Positions 62,427-64,000 of a DNA stretch of 64,000 nt are shown piece by piece. How positions within the stretch are numbered: the stretch's first letter is position 1; the number at the start of each line of letters is the position of its first letter. The position numbers and the translations under genes were made by a program. The notes under the pieces are model-generated. The model saw only the letters and a program-made list of their open reading frames with translations. It did not search any database and was not told where the DNA came from. This stretch comes from Casuarius casuarius. Lineage: Eukaryota > Chordata > Aves > Casuariiformes > Casuariidae. Location: assembly GCA_003342895.1 (NCBI GenBank), contig PTFA01000091.1, positions 1,375,660-1,439,659 on the forward strand. The letters are read 5' to 3'.

Positions 62427-63887
62427 AATTCAAGTGGAATACATCTGAGTGCCAGTCTGCACATTCTTTACTTGTGCTGACCTCAGGGAAGGGAGACTAC
62501 CTATTTGAGTAAATATTCACTATTTAGCCCCAAGTCAGCAATAGGGCTTATGACAATATATTGTGCAGAATTCAATGTGTACAGCATACAACAATAACAA
62601 TGATGCATAAAAAATTTTAGCATTTTTTCAAGTGTTCTTGAATTTCTAGCTAATTTTTTCTCAATGTCAAGTTAAGAAATTACCTTGAAGATTAAATCAA
62701 TAAGGAAGCCTTGAGCAATAGTAGGTATTTTACATGCTTTCACAACAACCATTACAATTATGTTTACCCTCATCAAAAACACACCTACCCCACTGTTTTG
62801 TCTTTCATGCTCAGTTCTGCATTATAACATCATTAGATGAAGTATTTGAGCAGTCTGCAGTCTGATGTTACACTCCTCCTCATTAGTCCCAGGGTGTCTG
62901 TAACCAACACTGATGGAGCTGACTATTGAGTACATCTAAGGTAGGAGAACTAAACTGAATTTGAAATGGGTTAAAGGAGGGCAACGAACAACATAGCGGC
63001 TTAGAGGAGGAAAAGGAGAGAGTGAGTTACGATAACCAGGAACGTTCTGTTTCTTTCCTCACAATGCAAGGAACCAAATAGTTCCATCAGTAGCAGTGGA
63101 ATAAAGCTTGATTGGCTGTGGATTTGTGTGTGGACTCTGTGGTTTTAATAATGTGTACAACGAACAAATTTTTTTAATGTTGGGAAATTCAAAACCTCTC
63201 TGTTGAATAAAGGCTCAGTTCATGCACTAGCCTTCTCTTCAGGAGTGTTATTAATAAGATCTCTCCTCAAAAGATGAAACTTTAACATGTTTGAGGCTGC
63301 TGCCTGCATGCCAGTTTTGGTTGAAAATGGCCAATGGGCTTAAAAAATATGGAAGAGGGCAAGGTGGACAGACACAAATACTCAAACGTACATGTCATGA
63401 ATGCACAAAGCTTAATTTCCCCAGTAAATTAGGATAAGAAAATGTATTTTGAACTAAGGAAGGAAAAATGTTTTATGTAATATACACTAACTTCGAAAGT
63501 GACTAGCACACGGCAATCACTGAATGCTCATTGAAATGATGAGTGAAGAGACAAGCTTTTTAAATCAGCAGAACCCTTCTAGGTTAAAAATAAAAAGTTA
63601 AATTTCAAATGTATATTTTTACCAATTCCATAACTTAATTTATATCATGATAAAATCTTGCTTAGATATAATATTCTGTTCTGAATTTCTTTGGGAGCTA
63701 AGATCTATAAAAACTTAATGTTTTCAAAAAAAAAAAAAAAGGATCCTGGCTGCATTATTAAGTGCTACCTGATAAAATGAGTACCTTCTCATGTAACAGG
63801 GGCTAGATCATAAAAAAGCCCATTTTTTGCACATTTTAGTATAGCACTTGAAGAGAGTTTAACTGCTTCTTGACAAAATGCATAATG

Positions 63888-63888
<1 letters not shown>

Positions 63889-63922
<34 letters not shown>
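63889..63922 (+). repeat. Poly(T) tract of 34 ending in an ambiguous base
   Basis: Thirty-four T residues followed by N at 63923. The N at the end of a long homopolymer suggests an unresolved read or contig join. Confidence 0.9.
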
Positions 63923-64000
63923 NAAAAGAGCATTTTAAGATTCTTGGTTCTATCCCTTGCATCATCTTTGGCCAGCTCCTGACTGAATATGGGTAATCAT

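Larger units (their letters stand above)
62349..64000 (-). other. UNC5D: Partial UNC5D intron running off the window
   Basis: Only the 3' part of this intron is in the window. Homopolymer T tracts at 62409-62426 and 63889-63922 (A on the sense strand) are its main features; the second ends in an ambiguous base. No UNC5D exon (the rest of ZU5) is visible before the window edge. Confidence 0.8.

Noticed and set aside
62960..63040. Possible CR1 piece (AAAGGAGGGCAACGAACAAC)
   Set aside because: Only about 20 bases resemble CR1 and the flanks do not follow the expected order.
1..64000. Bacterial or phage content, CRISPR array, operons, tRNA or rRNA genes
   Set aside because: Spliced vertebrate gene with GT..AG introns, no spaced direct repeats of CRISPR type and no tRNA cloverleaf or rRNA sequence recognised.

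Overview
This is a vertebrate nuclear window, A/T-rich and almost entirely non-coding. The only gene I can support is the 3' end of UNC5D (netrin receptor, UNC5 family) on the minus strand. Five coding exons lie at 62121-62348, 58401-58550, 53575-53739, 51498-51676 and 48981-49185. All have GT..AG boundaries, compatible phases and a clean stop. Joined, they encode about 308 residues: the end of the ZU5 domain, the UPA domain and the complete C-terminal death domain. The start of the gene (Ig, TSP1, membrane and most ZU5 exons) lies beyond position 64000.

Repeats point to an amniote, most likely a bird or another sauropsid. There are decayed CR1 LINE pieces (3665-3772, 5527-5575, 46400-46525) and many old MIR-like CORE-SINE pieces. 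I see no Alu, B1/B2, young L1 or LTR element. I judged the species group from these repeats and from the UNC5D protein, not from any search.

Layout. (1) 1-about 41.8 kb is an intergenic desert downstream of UNC5D with no supported exon. It holds old SINE/LINE relics, simple repeats, a 40-base A tract and several short palindromes. (2) About 41.8-48.98 kb is probably the long UNC5D 3' UTR, with a possible poly(A) signal at 41846-41851. This extent is inferred, not proven. The stop-proximal part has a G-run tract on the mRNA strand and an alternating GC/GT tract. (3) 48.98-62.35 kb holds the five coding exons and four introns of 1.9-4.7 kb. (4) 62.35-64 kb is part of the next upstream intron.

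The three exons covering the ZU5/UPA part are all phase 0-0 and all begin with the same Glu-Val codon pair after a CAG acceptor. The oddest non-coding structure is a 17-bp tandem repeat enclosed by a perfect 19-bp inverted repeat, 58 bases into an UNC5D intron. I found no operon, CRISPR array, prophage or other undescribed multi-gene system; the open reading frames in the desert look like chance.
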